Below are positions 1 through 8,396 of a stretch of DNA of 64,000 nt, piece by piece; positions within the stretch are counted from its first letter, which is position 1, and every line of letters starts with the position of its first letter. Where the stretch lies: NCBI GenBank assembly GCA_016710285.1, contig JADJXR010000001.1:1674001-1738000 (forward strand), read 5' to 3'. The DNA comes from Chlorobiota bacterium (GTDB lineage: Bacteria; Bacteroidota; Ignavibacteria; OLB7). The translations under genes were made by a program, and so were the position numbers. The notes under the pieces are model-generated. The model made no database searches. It saw nothing but the letters and a program-made list of their open reading frames with translations, and had not been told where the DNA came from.

Positions 1-199
1 ACGAATGGGGACGATGCTGTTCCGAGCGCTTTCGCCACTGATGGCGGGAAGGTTCCGCCGCTACCGCCCGGTTGCGGCCCAGACGGTAGCGCGTGCCATG
101 ATCCAGATTGCCCACCAAGAACTTCACGGGGTGAATGTTTTTGAATCCGACAAGATTGCGTTGATCGGTGCCGAACGCCAACGCGGATCAAGGAAGTAA
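1..199 (+). CDS. NAD(P)-binding oxidoreductase, C-terminal end (partial)
   Basis: Only the last ~66 residues are in the window. The frame is open to the left edge, so the true start lies outside. The sequence (LSPLMAGRFRRYRPVAAQTV, then VARAM and a GVNVFESD block) resembles the C-terminus of atypical short-chain dehydrogenase or NmrA/HTATIP2-like NAD(P)H-binding proteins, where an RRYRPI-x-A-x-x-VA-x-AM segment is common. The Rossmann glycine motif cannot be seen because the N-terminus is missing. It converges with the minus-strand gene ending at 208, with only 8 bp between them. The family assignment is a motif-level impression. Confidence 0.55.
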   Translation, partial: RMGTMLFRALSPLMAGRFRRYRPVAAQTVARAMIQIAHQELHGVNVFESDKIALIGAERQRGSRK

Positions 200-207
200 A
201 AAGAAGA

Positions 208-774
208 TCATGCCCGACGTTTACTTTCTACACGGACCGCTCGGTGTTCGGTACCGTCGGGCATGATGAAAACGATCTCGCTGGTCATCTCATTATCGTT
301 CACCATCTGGGTGATGATCTTGAATTTCATCGTCTGCTTCCCATCATCCTCCACCCCATGGAATGTCCACGTCCGTTTTGCAGCATCGTAATCCCCTTCG
401 GCGGTGACGGCGTAGGTCCCCAACTCATCAATGGCGAAAAGGAAGTATTTGCTGCGGCGGTTATCGTAGCCGGTAAACATTTTGGTTTTGGCCGTCATCC
501 CCATTGCCGTAATCACTCCATTCCCTTCAACGTAGCGTCCGCCCAGAATCATGGCGTTTTCGGCGGTTCCGGTTCCTTCCATTGGCGGCATTCCGGGCAT
601 CATCGTCACAATCATCTTTTGATCCCAAGAGCCAAGCATCTGTTTCAGTATCTCATGGCCCGGGCCTGGCATGGCGGCGGCTTCCATCTCTACAAACTCC
701 CCACCTTCCTGTGCAGACAAGGTGAAGCTGGCCAACATGGCGAGTAACGCGGAAAGCAATGCGGTGCGGATCAT
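208..774 (-). CDS. Exported DUF1579-type protein
   Basis: 188 aa. Residues ~1-21 form a signal peptide (hydrophobic LLSALLAMLASFTLS followed by AQ). The mature part has the DUF1579 layout: an early HEILKQMLGSWDQ block, then GTGTAENAMILGGRYVEG, a YDN...Y segment near the middle, and a C-terminal block on change of the measured quantity. Proteins of this family are small periplasmic beta-rich domains of unknown biochemical function, so no function is assigned. It lies 63 bp downstream of the Asp-box propeller gene on the same strand and may be the last gene of that operon. No clear Shine-Dalgarno sequence precedes the ATG. Confidence 0.65.
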   Translation of the reverse strand: MIRTALLSALLAMLASFTLSAQEGGEFVEMEAAAMPGPGHEILKQMLGSWDQKMIVTMMPGMPPMEGTGTAENAMILGGRYVEGNGVITAMGMTAKTKMFTGYDNRRSKYFLFAIDELGTYAVTAEGDYDAAKRTWTFHGVEDDGKQTMKFKIITQMVNDNEMTSEIVFIMPDGTEHRAVRVESKRRA

Positions 775-837
775 TGGTGTTGTTGGTTGTGTGAATGTTT
801 TTTGTGCCGAACAGCGATAGCCGCCGCCAGCGATTTG

Positions 838-1935
838 TTAGTTGCCGTTGAAGCGTCCGAACCGCACGGAATAAATCGGCGGAAAGTAGTTGCCGATGCA
901 ACTCCACGACTCCCCACGATCCTCCGAAACGAACAGGTTACCGGTTGTTGTGCCAAACACAAGGGTGTTGCCAGAAACATCCAGCGCGTGGCGGAAGACC
1001 ACATCGTAGCAGTCGCGTTGCGGAAGCCCGTTGCGAAGCTGAGTCCAGTGTCCCCCGCCGTCGTCGGTTCGGCACACCAGAAGCGCGCCATCAATTGCGG
1101 TGCGGACTTCATCGCTGGCAGCCGGCACCACCCACGCCACCTCGGGATTCTGCTCATCAACAGCAACCGGGAAACCGAAGTAGGCAGGGCCGCCAGGTTG
1201 CGAGACTTGCGTCCAGGTTTCGGCTCCATCGGTGCTTCGGAAAATACCGCAGTGATTCTGCTGCCAAAGCGCGTCGGGATTGGCCGGGCAAGCAACCATC
1301 AGGTGGGGGTCTTGGCCAACATCATCTTCAGGATTCGGCAGGAACTCTGCTCGCATCCCTTGATTTTTTGGCTGCCATGTCTCCCCTCCATCGGTTGTTT
1401 GGAACACCCCCGCACAGCTAACCGCCACCAGCATTCGCTGGCTGTTCCGGGGATCAACAACGATTGAATGAATTCCGGCGTAGTCGCGTCCGCCGCCAAA
1501 CCACTTTGTCAGGCGCGACGGATGATTCCACAATCCTTCCACCAGGGTGAAACTGTCGCCATAATCGTCGCTGCGGAACAAGCCGCCCGGCTCGGTGCCG
1601 AAGTACATGGTTCCCGGCTGATCCTCCCCCCCAACCGCCATTGACCAGAGGTAGCGGAGGGTTGCGGGTGTTCCCGGGGTGATTTCTGCTCCTTCTGGAT
1701 ACTTTGGGGCAGGGATTTCCTCCCAGCGTTCGCCACCATCGAAAGAGCGATGGAGCTTGGCTCCCCAATGGCCATGATCCAAGCAGGCCCATGCTGCGCC
1801 ATTGCGGTAATCGTCGGCAGCGTAGGAGACTGGGGCACCTTTAAACTGCTGGCATTTCACTTCCCAGTTCTGGGTTGTTCGTTCCAGAGTGAACAGCCCT
1901 TTGCGTGTTCCCACAAAAAGTCGTGAATCGGCCAT
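838..1935 (-). CDS. Asp-box (BNR) repeat beta-propeller, sialidase-like fold
   Basis: 365 aa from the ATG at 1935 (MADSRLFVGTRKGLFTL). An in-frame ATG at 1989 overlaps the stop of the upstream gene but would add a non-homologous 18-residue leader. The product carries about six Asp-box motifs of the S-x-D-x-G-x-x-W type (FDGGERW, SDDYGDSF, TTDGGETW, STDGAETW, TDDGGGHW, SEDRGESW). These mark the beta-hairpin turns of a six-bladed sialidase/BNR propeller. Sialidase catalytic residues are not evident, so hydrolase activity should not be assumed. No signal peptide is visible, so it is probably cytoplasmic. It directly follows the MoaD-like gene; the spacing suggests co-transcription. Confidence 0.8.
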   Translation of the reverse strand: MADSRLFVGTRKGLFTLERTTQNWEVKCQQFKGAPVSYAADDYRNGAAWACLDHGHWGAKLHRSFDGGERWEEIPAPKYPEGAEITPGTPATLRYLWSMAVGGEDQPGTMYFGTEPGGLFRSDDYGDSFTLVEGLWNHPSRLTKWFGGGRDYAGIHSIVVDPRNSQRMLVAVSCAGVFQTTDGGETWQPKNQGMRAEFLPNPEDDVGQDPHLMVACPANPDALWQQNHCGIFRSTDGAETWTQVSQPGGPAYFGFPVAVDEQNPEVAWVVPAASDEVRTAIDGALLVCRTDDGGGHWTQLRNGLPQRDCYDVVFRHALDVSGNTLVFGTTTGNLFVSEDRGESWSCIGNYFPPIYSVRFGRFNGN

Positions 1936-1985
1936 GGTGTTGCCTTTGTTGTGATAATGGTTGATGCCTGCCGAAGTGCGGAGAA

Positions 1986-2258
1986 TCATCCGCCAGACAA
2001 GGCCTGCAGGATATGGACTTCGGAGCCGCTGGTAAGGGCGTCGCTAAGCTGCTTTCGATCGCGAATAAGCATCTGATCCACGAAGATGTTGACATGCTTT
2101 CGCAAGCCACCGTGATCTTCAACTAAGTAGGAGGCAATCCCTGGGTACTCCCCATCAAGCGATTGAACAAGCTCGGCAACGGTTGAAGCCTCCACCGTTA
2201 CCTGGCGCAAGCCTGGGAAAAAGGTTGATAGATGGCTTGTGAAACGAACAACAGCCAT
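1986..2258 (-). CDS. MoaD/ThiS-family ubiquitin-like sulfur carrier
   Basis: 90 aa, ending in Gly-Gly (ALSGG), the hallmark C-terminus that is adenylated and thiocarboxylated in MoaD/ThiS proteins. The N-terminal half (VRFTSHLSTFFPG, VEASTVAELVQSL) and the VNIFVDQ plus SGSEVHIL elements fit the beta-grasp fold. No MoaE, MoeB, ThiF or ThiG partner is present in the window, so its pathway is unknown. It sits between a VOC gene (36 bp upstream) and the Asp-box propeller gene (50 bp downstream). An accessory sulfur-transfer role tied to these neighbours is plausible but unproven. Confidence 0.8.
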   Translation of the reverse strand: MAVVRFTSHLSTFFPGLRQVTVEASTVAELVQSLDGEYPGIASYLVEDHGGLRKHVNIFVDQMLIRDRKQLSDALTSGSEVHILQALSGG

Positions 2259-2294
2259 TGCATTCTCCTGTTTGGAGTAAGGAAGGGGAACACG

Positions 2295-2687
2295 TTATTG
2301 CGGCAAGCTCTCCGCTGGCGTTACCGCTTCAATTAAGCCGATAACCGCCCCGGCCGGGTCTTGGATTACGCAGAAATTGTGCGTTCCTATGGAACGCGGA
2401 CCATGGACGACAGCCCCGCCAAGTTCCTTGCATCGTTCCACACACTGCCGCAGATCGTCCACTTCAACGTACATCAGCCATTGCGGCGGTATCCCAGCGT
2501 TGCCGCCGCGTGCGTGGCAGATTCCGGCAATCGTTTCCCCTGTATCGGAAATGATGACGTTGAAATCATCATACCCTCCCATCGGATGTGGCTTCGTCTG
2601 CCAGCCAATAACCTGGCTGTAGAATTCCTTAATAGCTTCCGCATCTGGCACTGTTAAGTCACGCCAGACAATGGCTCCGTTTGGCAT
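2295..2687 (-). CDS. VOC-family protein (glyoxalase/bleomycin-resistance fold)
   Basis: 130 aa, two beta-alpha-beta-beta-beta halves. The first is IVWRDLTVPDAEAIKEFYSQ with IGWQ; the second starts at QWLMYVEVDDL and ends at FCVIQDPAGAVIGLIEA. VOC proteins are metal-dependent lyases, isomerases or dioxygenases, or drug-binding proteins. Metal ligands are not convincing here (an H is absent at the first strand), so it may be non-catalytic. Its start codon lies 34 bp inside the 3' end of the upstream VOC gene, indicating translational coupling in a run of four VOC genes. Confidence 0.75.
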   Translation of the reverse strand: MPNGAIVWRDLTVPDAEAIKEFYSQVIGWQTKPHPMGGYDDFNVIISDTGETIAGICHARGGNAGIPPQWLMYVEVDDLRQCVERCKELGGAVVHGPRSIGTHNFCVIQDPAGAVIGLIEAVTPAESLPQ

Positions 2688-3223
2688 AATTCCTCCACAA
2701 GTTTTGTTGTTGTTACTTCAGGATTCACCACCGACCATAACCGCAACTGGATAGAGTTCGGGGTACGGAACGTAGCTGTTGTTAGAATGGGCTGCGCCGC
2801 TGGCGGGCTGGGCAACGTCTCGAAGCTGATGCCACGCTCCTGGAGTTTGGCAACGGTTTCGGCAATGTTATTGACCATGAACTCGATCGCGATTGCGTTC
2901 GGAGGGGTTTCATCGCCTTTCTGCACAGGCACAAAGGCAACGTTGAACGCATGGTCGGGGCTGGTAAACATTGCATAGGTATCGGATAATACCATGATGC
3001 TAAACCCGAGGATATCGGTATAGAAACCGACTTCGGCGGCGAAATCGCAGACGCGATATTCGGTGGATTGCCGCCAGCAATCACCCCAATCAAAAGGAAA
3101 TTGATGCGGAAGGCTTGCGGCCAAACTGTTCCAATCTTCTTGGGATTGAGCATTTGCAGCACTGGCCAGTCGTTGTTGGCCAATCTGACGAAGGATTGCT
3201 ACTTCCTGCTGAGCATCTTCCAT
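2654..3223 (-). CDS. VOC-family protein with N-terminal extension
   Basis: 189 aa from the ATG at 3223, chosen because AAAGGAGG sits about 5 nt upstream. An upstream GTG at 3262 that overlaps the previous stop is an alternative. Residues ~1-50 form a helical, glutamine-rich extension with no match I recognise. Residues ~55-170 look like a single VOC unit (YRVCDFAAEVGFYTDILGF ... FVPVQ ... IAIEFMVNNI ... LQERGISFE). The substrate is unknown. Its 3' end overlaps the next VOC gene by 34 bp. Confidence 0.65.
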   Translation of the reverse strand: MEDAQQEVAILRQIGQQRLASAANAQSQEDWNSLAASLPHQFPFDWGDCWRQSTEYRVCDFAAEVGFYTDILGFSIMVLSDTYAMFTSPDHAFNVAFVPVQKGDETPPNAIAIEFMVNNIAETVAKLQERGISFETLPSPPAAQPILTTATFRTPNSIQLRLWSVVNPEVTTTKLVEELCQTEPLSGVT

Positions 3224-3258
3224 CATTCCCTCCTTTGTAATTATGATGATGTACCGGA

Positions 3259-3621
3259 TCACCCTATGCCATGCAGTCCTATACGATTTCCCTCAGAATC
3301 GCGAATAAACGCCATATATCCGATCTCTTCGGTAATCAGCGTTTTGGGTTGTAAGACTCTTCCTCCAGCTTGCACAACCCGCGAAAGAACGCTGTTGACA
3401 TCATTGCCAACAAACAGATAGGTGACGATTCCGTGTTCTGCGGGGCTGTATCCTTGCCCTTGTACCAAAGCTCCGCCAACCCCTGTCGTTGGGAAAAAAG
3501 CCATTTCATATCCCCCCATTTCCCCTCGATTTAGCTCAGTGTTCAATATCGTTCCGTAGAAATCGGTGGCTCGGTCAATGTTTTGCACTGGAATCTCGAA
3601 CCAAGTAATGGCGTGTTGCAT
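3259..3621 (-). CDS. VOC-family protein
   Basis: 120 aa from the ATG at 3621, which follows AAAGGAG at good spacing; the longer frame starts 21 bp upstream. It begins MQHAITWFEIPVQNIDRATD with FYGTILN, which is typical of the glyoxalase-like PhnB/YdeM-type VOC subgroup. The C-terminal half has a YLFVGNDVNSVLSRV block and ends FIRDSEGNRIGLHG, where the RDSEGN-x-I-G-L motif is classical for this group. The reaction is unknown. It is part of the minus-strand VOC run and is close in type to the next gene upstream (3673-4041). Confidence 0.75.
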   Translation of the reverse strand: MQHAITWFEIPVQNIDRATDFYGTILNTELNRGEMGGYEMAFFPTTGVGGALVQGQGYSPAEHGIVTYLFVGNDVNSVLSRVVQAGGRVLQPKTLITEEIGYMAFIRDSEGNRIGLHGIG

Positions 3622-3672
3622 GGTTGCTCCTTTGTGGTTCAACGGCTTTATTGTTCGATAACTGTTGTTGAG

Positions 3673-4041
3673 TTACTGTGCCGTAGGGTCTTTTTGCATA
3701 ATTCCGAAGATATTCCCCTCGGTATCACGGCAATAGGCAAAGAATCCGATGCTTGGAATTGCCATTTTTGGCATAACAACAGCCCCACCACTATCAGTGA
3801 TTTTTTCTGCGTACTCATCTACCGAATCAACATCTATGGTGTTGATTACTCCTGGGAAGTTTTCCATCTTTTTCATCAACCCACCATCAAATCCCGGTGC
3901 CTCGCGCTGGCCAGTTGAAACCATCCAATATTCTTGGGGACCATCCCATTTGTTGATGTTCCATCCAAAAACGTCTGCGTAGAATTTTGCTGCGCGTTCG
4001 GTGTTGTCAGCAGCAATCTCAAAGTGAACGACTCGTGGCAT
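3673..4041 (-). CDS. VOC-family protein (first gene of the cluster)
   Basis: 122 aa. MPRVVHFEIAADNTERAAKF starts a canonical first VOC half with FYADVFGW. The second half runs from TIDVDSVDEYAEKITDSGG to YCRDTEGNIFGIMQ. It resembles the 27-kDa-antigen or glyoxalase-like VOC proteins that often occur beside AraC regulators. It is the most upstream gene of the VOC-MoaD-propeller cluster, so the cluster promoter probably lies in 4042-4290. A regulatory link to the AraC gene at 4462 is an inference from proximity. Confidence 0.75.
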   Translation of the reverse strand: MPRVVHFEIAADNTERAAKFYADVFGWNINKWDGPQEYWMVSTGQREAPGFDGGLMKKMENFPGVINTIDVDSVDEYAEKITDSGGAVVMPKMAIPSIGFFAYCRDTEGNIFGIMQKDPTAQ

Positions 4042-4461
4042 GTTTCTGCTCCTAAGTAGGTTAGTGAACGTGTATCGGTTGTCTGCAGCCTGGCACTATT
4101 GCCAGCCATTAACAGTTGTCTTTTCCTTTTTGAATGACTTGAACCTGATATCTACTATGTACAGGTAAGTTCGAAAGTCTTCATAAGAACACCACACAAA
4201 CATACAACCGATTCTTCACAAATGACTTCTTGAAAATTGCTTTTTTCACATTTTGGTCATCAAAAGATGACCAACTCACATTCAAAGCAAAAAAAATGCG
4301 CAAAGAGTTTGTGCTCTCTTTGCGCATTAACGTGCACCAGTCAGTCTGCACCCATGATGATGACTGATGCCGTCTGAACGGTATACATCAACCCGTTTTC
4401 ACTATGCCAAACGGAGTTTAGATGGAAAAGTTCCTATCGAAAATTGCTTTTTTATGGCATT
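4042..4461. other. Intergenic region between VOC cluster and araC-type gene
   Basis: 420 bp without a credible gene and distinctly AT-rich (one line near 4201 is about one-third G+C). It holds the terminator of the AraC-type gene at 4289-4327, and by position the promoter of the VOC cluster on the minus strand. I cannot pick a -10/-35 pair with confidence. Confidence 0.5.
4289..4327 (-). terminator. Rho-independent terminator of the AraC-type gene
   Basis: A perfect 12-bp inverted repeat (ATGCGCAAAGAG at 4296-4307 with its complement at 4316-4327) has an 8-nt loop. On the minus strand it is followed by a T-run from the A-tract at 4289-4295. It lies 135 bp past the stop of the AraC-type gene. 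Confidence 0.8.
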
Positions 4462-4917
4462 TTATAATCTTTTGTAGGATATGCGCTGACGCTTTAATCG
4501 GGTTGTAGTAGCAGGTGTATTGGTAGGCTTCTTATGCCCATTGATTGCTCGAAACCCTTCTGGCGAGCACCCCACATGGCGGCGAAAAAGCCAACTAAAG
4601 GACCCAGGGCTTCTAAACCCTACCGCCTGACAGATGCCTGCAATGGAAATGGATGTTGTCAGCAACAGGTCTTTTGCACGCTCAATTCGCTTCCGTGTTA
4701 GATACTGATGAGGTGTTTCTTCAAAGGCTTGCTTAAATACGCGCAAGAAATGATGCGTAGATAGACATGCTATTTCAGCAATTTGAGAGAGGGTAAGAGG
4801 TTGCTCGACATTGAGTTCAATAAAGTCGCGAGCTTGACTTAACCGACCGTAAAGCTCCAACCTTGTTGAAATACGCGTGGCAGAAAGACTCTCCCGATTT
4901 TCGATAAAGCTCATCAT
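4462..4917 (-). CDS. AraC/XylS-family transcriptional regulator, HTH domain only
   Basis: 151 aa. Residues ~28-125 are an AraC-type double helix-turn-helix: LTLSQIAEIACLSTHHFLRV (first HTH), FKQAFEETPHQYLTRKRIER, and the second HTH with SIAGICQAVGFRSPGSFSWL. The protein has no effector domain. Its short N-terminus and basic tail make it a small stand-alone AraC DNA-binding unit. The upstream 155 bp to mnmG contain a parS-like site. Its target may be the VOC cluster just downstream, but that is a guess from position. It has its own terminator. Confidence 0.85.
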   Translation of the reverse strand: MMSFIENRESLSATRISTRLELYGRLSQARDFIELNVEQPLTLSQIAEIACLSTHHFLRVFKQAFEETPHQYLTRKRIERAKDLLLTTSISIAGICQAVGFRSPGSFSWLFRRHVGCSPEGFRAINGHKKPTNTPATTTRLKRQRISYKRL

Positions 4918-5046
4918 GGTATTGATCGGTATAGTTGCTGCAAAGGATGATTTACCAATCAGAAATTACTTCAGCGATAGCATCACTTGAGGTAAAGAAC
5001 GAGCATCACACCGTTTTTTTTATTGCTTTTTGCTTTACGAACTTCA

Positions 5047-5062
5047 TGTTTCACGTGAAACC
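5047..5062. other. parS-like ParB-binding site 1
   Basis: TGTTTCACGTGAAACC matches the widely conserved chromosomal parS consensus (TGTTTCACGTGAAACA) at 15 of 16 positions. Its 14-bp core, 5048-5061, is a perfect palindrome. It lies 10 bp beyond the mnmG stop. Chromosomal parS sites typically sit near oriC, often beside mnmG/gidA. No parA or parB gene is in the window. Confidence 0.75.
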
Positions 5063-5072
5063 ATCATCATAC

Positions 5073-6896
5073 TTATCGAACATACATTGAAAGTATGGCA
5101 AGGTCAGATCGAGAAACACCGCTGATTCTTGATGCTTGTCCCAACGATTGAGGATTCACCCTTATAAGTTTTTCCCGACCCTCGGATGATAGCCCTACGA
5201 TCGCAGTATAATCAATGGTCGCAGGTAATTGGCTTTGCTCAGCTACTTTAAATCGCTCGACTTCTTGCATCTGGCGTTGGATATATCCATCATAGCGTGC
5301 CGCAATCTCTATCTGCTCTGCAATTTTCTCATTTATCAGTAGTTCCACCATTCCCACATCCACTGGTATGTAGCTAAGAATGCTTTGTACTGATCGTTCT
5401 GGGCGTTTTAGTAGCTGCCAAAATGAGACTGATTGCCCATCTTCTTGTTCCTTGATTCTGTTTTTTTGCAGCCAAATCTGCGCTCTTTCTATTGAATTCG
5501 CTATAGTTTGAATTTCTTGAAAGGTGGTTATATCAACCAAGCCGACATCATGCCCAATATGAGCAAGCCTCAGATCTGCATTATCTTGCCGCAACAGCAA
5601 TCGGTATTCAGCACGAGAGGTGAACATTCTATATGGCTCATTAATGGTCAGACTCACTAAGTCATCTATCAAAACGCCTATGTATGCTTGCGAGCGATCC
5701 AAAACTACCGCAGGTTTTCCTTGTATAGATCGAGCAGCATTGATCCCAGCAAGCAACCCTTGTGCCGCTGCTTCCTCATATCCTGATGTTCCATTGACTT
5801 GCCCCGCAAAAAACAACCCTTTCACTACCTTACTTTCTAGAGAATGATAAAGTTGGTAGGATGGGAAGTAATCATATTCCACTGCATACCCATATCTCAG
5901 GATTTGAGCAGCTTCCAATCCAGGAATAGTCCGCAAAGCCGCTTCCTGAATATCTTCAGGTAATGATGTAGAGAAACCATTGACGTACACAGAGTTTGTC
6001 GTCAATCCCTCAGGTTCAAGGAAGATTTGATGTCCGTCTTTATCGGAGAACCGATAAACTTTGTCCTCAATAGAAGGGCAATATCGAGGCCCCGTGCCTG
6101 TTATTCGCCCTGTGAACATTGGAGAGCGGTCAAAACCAGACTCAAGGATTTGATGGGTTGCGACCGTCGTCGTTGTTAAATAACACTGAATTTGGTTAGA
6201 AACTGCCGATGTTTGCCGAGAAAACGGTATAGGATGAGGATCGCCCTGATCGGGCGTACAGGCATTCCAGTTAATACTGTCTTTATGGATTCGAGGAGGA
6301 GTACCCGTTTTTAGTCGCCCGGTGACAACCCCATATCGGCGCAATGTTTCACTCAAAGACTCCGCAGACTCCTCTCCAATTCTCCCACCCGAATGAGAGT
6401 GTTCACCAATATGAAGACGACCAGTTAAAAACGTGCCAGAACAGACCACAAGCGATTTACAATCAATGCGCTCTCCGTTTTGCAATTGTACCTGCGCCAC
6501 AGCACCATTATGCAAGACAACATCCTCAACAACACCCTCTACCAATGATAGGTTAGGGATTTTTTGAAGTCGTTTTTGAGCGAACGCTGGATAAAGGTCT
6601 TTATCATTTTGAGAGCGAGGAGACCACATTGCCGGCCCTTTCGATCTTCCCAGCATCTTAAAATGGATTCCCGATAGATCGGCAATCCTCCCCATCTCAC
6701 CTCCTAAAGCATCTATTTCCCGAACAATCTGCCCTTTTGCCATGCCGCCAATCGCTGGATTGCATGACAATCGGCCAATTGCAGCAATGGACATAGTGAT
6801 TAAGCACGTGGAACAACCGATTCTTGCAGCGGCTGATGCAGCTTCAATTCCGGCATGTCCACCACCAATCACAATAACATCATAATAGCTACCCAT
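5073..6896 (-). CDS. mnmG: tRNA U34 5-carboxymethylaminomethyl modification enzyme, FAD subunit
   Basis: 607 aa, close to the usual 600-630. MnmG (GidA) pairs with the GTPase MnmE to install the cmnm/nm group at wobble U34 of tRNAs reading NNA/NNG codons; it binds FAD and uses NADH and methylene-THF. Visible signatures are the N-terminal Rossmann GGGHAGIEAA, SCNPAIGGMAKGQ, GTFLTGRLHIGEHS, GRLKTGTPPRIH, and a C-terminal helical MnmE-binding region. It lies 29 bp after mnmE on the same strand, so the two are probably co-transcribed. It is flanked by two parS-like sites. Its base composition is visibly AT-richer than most of the window. Confidence 0.97.
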   Translation of the reverse strand: MGSYYDVIVIGGGHAGIEAASAAARIGCSTCLITMSIAAIGRLSCNPAIGGMAKGQIVREIDALGGEMGRIADLSGIHFKMLGRSKGPAMWSPRSQNDKDLYPAFAQKRLQKIPNLSLVEGVVEDVVLHNGAVAQVQLQNGERIDCKSLVVCSGTFLTGRLHIGEHSHSGGRIGEESAESLSETLRRYGVVTGRLKTGTPPRIHKDSINWNACTPDQGDPHPIPFSRQTSAVSNQIQCYLTTTTVATHQILESGFDRSPMFTGRITGTGPRYCPSIEDKVYRFSDKDGHQIFLEPEGLTTNSVYVNGFSTSLPEDIQEAALRTIPGLEAAQILRYGYAVEYDYFPSYQLYHSLESKVVKGLFFAGQVNGTSGYEEAAAQGLLAGINAARSIQGKPAVVLDRSQAYIGVLIDDLVSLTINEPYRMFTSRAEYRLLLRQDNADLRLAHIGHDVGLVDITTFQEIQTIANSIERAQIWLQKNRIKEQEDGQSVSFWQLLKRPERSVQSILSYIPVDVGMVELLINEKIAEQIEIAARYDGYIQRQMQEVERFKVAEQSQLPATIDYTAIVGLSSEGREKLIRVNPQSLGQASRISGVSRSDLAILSMYVR

Positions 6897-6910
6897 ACTG
6901 TTGTTTTTAA

Positions 6911-6926
6911 GGTTTCACGTGGAACT
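6911..6926. other. parS-like ParB-binding site 2
   Basis: GGTTTCACGTGGAACT lies between mnmE and mnmG and touches the first base of the mnmE stop codon. Its core, 6912-6925, differs from the perfect parS palindrome GTTTCACGTGAAAC at one position. With the site at 5047 it brackets mnmG. Confidence 0.65.
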
Positions 6927-8287
6927 CATTTGCCTATGCAAAACGAATCGAAAATTGTGTTCAAAACATCTTCTGATGTGGTCTCGCCAACCAATTCAGA
7001 GATAGGCTCCAAAATCTCTCGAAGCAGCGTTGATAAAACTTCTGTTGGTATCATCCCTGTTTGACTCTGAATCTCATGGATAAGCCCATGTATCTGCTTC
7101 AGTAGATTCAATTGTCGGGTATTTAGAAGCGCTAAGAGATCGCTGGTCTGCGTAGTAGCCCCCATTGATAAAGTATCCAGAAGGGTTGTGATTGTCGCTG
7201 GATATTTAATAGAGAGGGTAAGGTGATTTGAGGAACGATAATGAGAGACATCTGATTTGGTAAACACTGGAACGATAGGAATCGCAGGATATTGGCGTTG
7301 CAGCTCCTGTACGGACCCCATTTCCTCATCCATCAAAACCGAATCCGTAGAATCTATGAGATACAGAATTTGGTCGCAAACGGGAACCATTCCTAAAGCT
7401 CTGTGAATGCCTTCTTTTTCAATCTCATCATTCACATCACGAATACCAGCGGTATCAATCAGCCGTATTGTTATTCCATTATGGATAAACCGCTCTTCCA
7501 AATAATCCCTAGTAGTGCCTGGGGTGATGCTCACTAATGAACGCGAATACCCCAAAATTGCGTTAAAAAGGCTGGATTTACCCGCGTTAGGGCGACCCAG
7601 CAACAAAATTCGCGGTCCCCGAGATAGCCGTTCCGCAGTTGGAGATGTTCTAATCAGCTCTTCAACGTACAATCGAACAGCTGACAGCAGATCGCTGATT
7701 TCTTGTTCCGAAGCAAACTCATACCCCTCTTCAATAAAATCAAGCTCCAGTTCTAATCTAGCAAGTAATGAGAGGAGCTGACTGCGAAAGCTGTAAAGTT
7801 TCTCAGATAGCTCACCATGCAACTGGCGGTGTGCCAACATCACCGATTGCCGGGATTCAGCGGCAATTAGAGCACCAACAGCTTCTGCCTGTAAGAGATT
7901 CATCTTACCATTCACCACGGCTCGGCGTGTAAACTCTCCGGCAGATGCAATGCGTGCCCCCAGCTCTATGCTCAACTCAAGTATTCGATCGGTAATAATT
8001 GGGTTGCCGTGAATGTGAAGTTCCACAAGGTCTTCACCTGTGTAGGAGGCTGGTGAAGCGAATCGTACAACCATCCCTTCATCCAATACTGCCCCACTGT
8101 CTAAAACAGCACAGTTTGCCAGCCTCCGTGGCGGAAGCAAACTAAGGTTCTTGTTGCTTCGTAATTGTATGAGCGACTGCACAATCCGAACACTATCTGG
8201 ACCACTGTAGCGAATAACAGCAATGGCAGCTTCCCCAGAAGCTGTTGATAGTGCGACGATAGTATCATCACGAAGTGGATATTTCAT
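6926..8287 (-). CDS. mnmE: tRNA modification GTPase MnmE (TrmE)
   Basis: 453 aa, the normal length. Residues ~1-120 form the folate-binding N-domain (DDTIVALSTASGEAAIAVIR). The helical domain carries an inserted G domain at ~215-375 with P-loop GRPNAGKSSLFN, TPGTTRD (switch I), DTAGIRD (G3) and TKSD (G4). The C-terminus ends FCIGK, containing the conserved C-(I/L)-GK cysteine motif required for modification. It works with MnmG, encoded immediately downstream. The intergenic region contains a parS-like site rather than a clear promoter. Confidence 0.97.
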   Translation of the reverse strand: MKYPLRDDTIVALSTASGEAAIAVIRYSGPDSVRIVQSLIQLRSNKNLSLLPPRRLANCAVLDSGAVLDEGMVVRFASPASYTGEDLVELHIHGNPIITDRILELSIELGARIASAGEFTRRAVVNGKMNLLQAEAVGALIAAESRQSVMLAHRQLHGELSEKLYSFRSQLLSLLARLELELDFIEEGYEFASEQEISDLLSAVRLYVEELIRTSPTAERLSRGPRILLLGRPNAGKSSLFNAILGYSRSLVSITPGTTRDYLEERFIHNGITIRLIDTAGIRDVNDEIEKEGIHRALGMVPVCDQILYLIDSTDSVLMDEEMGSVQELQRQYPAIPIVPVFTKSDVSHYRSSNHLTLSIKYPATITTLLDTLSMGATTQTSDLLALLNTRQLNLLKQIHGLIHEIQSQTGMIPTEVLSTLLREILEPISELVGETTSEDVLNTIFDSFCIGK

Positions 8288-8396
8288 TGAAGTCTAAACC
8301 GATTTGAAACTGCCTTGTTTTTGGTAGTGATCAACAGAACCGAACAAATTCTTCCAAGCAAAATTGCCTAATTTTGCCCGATCCTTCCCTTAAAAC

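Noticed and set aside
244..747. Long plus-strand open frame opposite the DUF1579 gene
   Set aside because: An antisense shadow. The minus-strand frame has a signal peptide and a family match.
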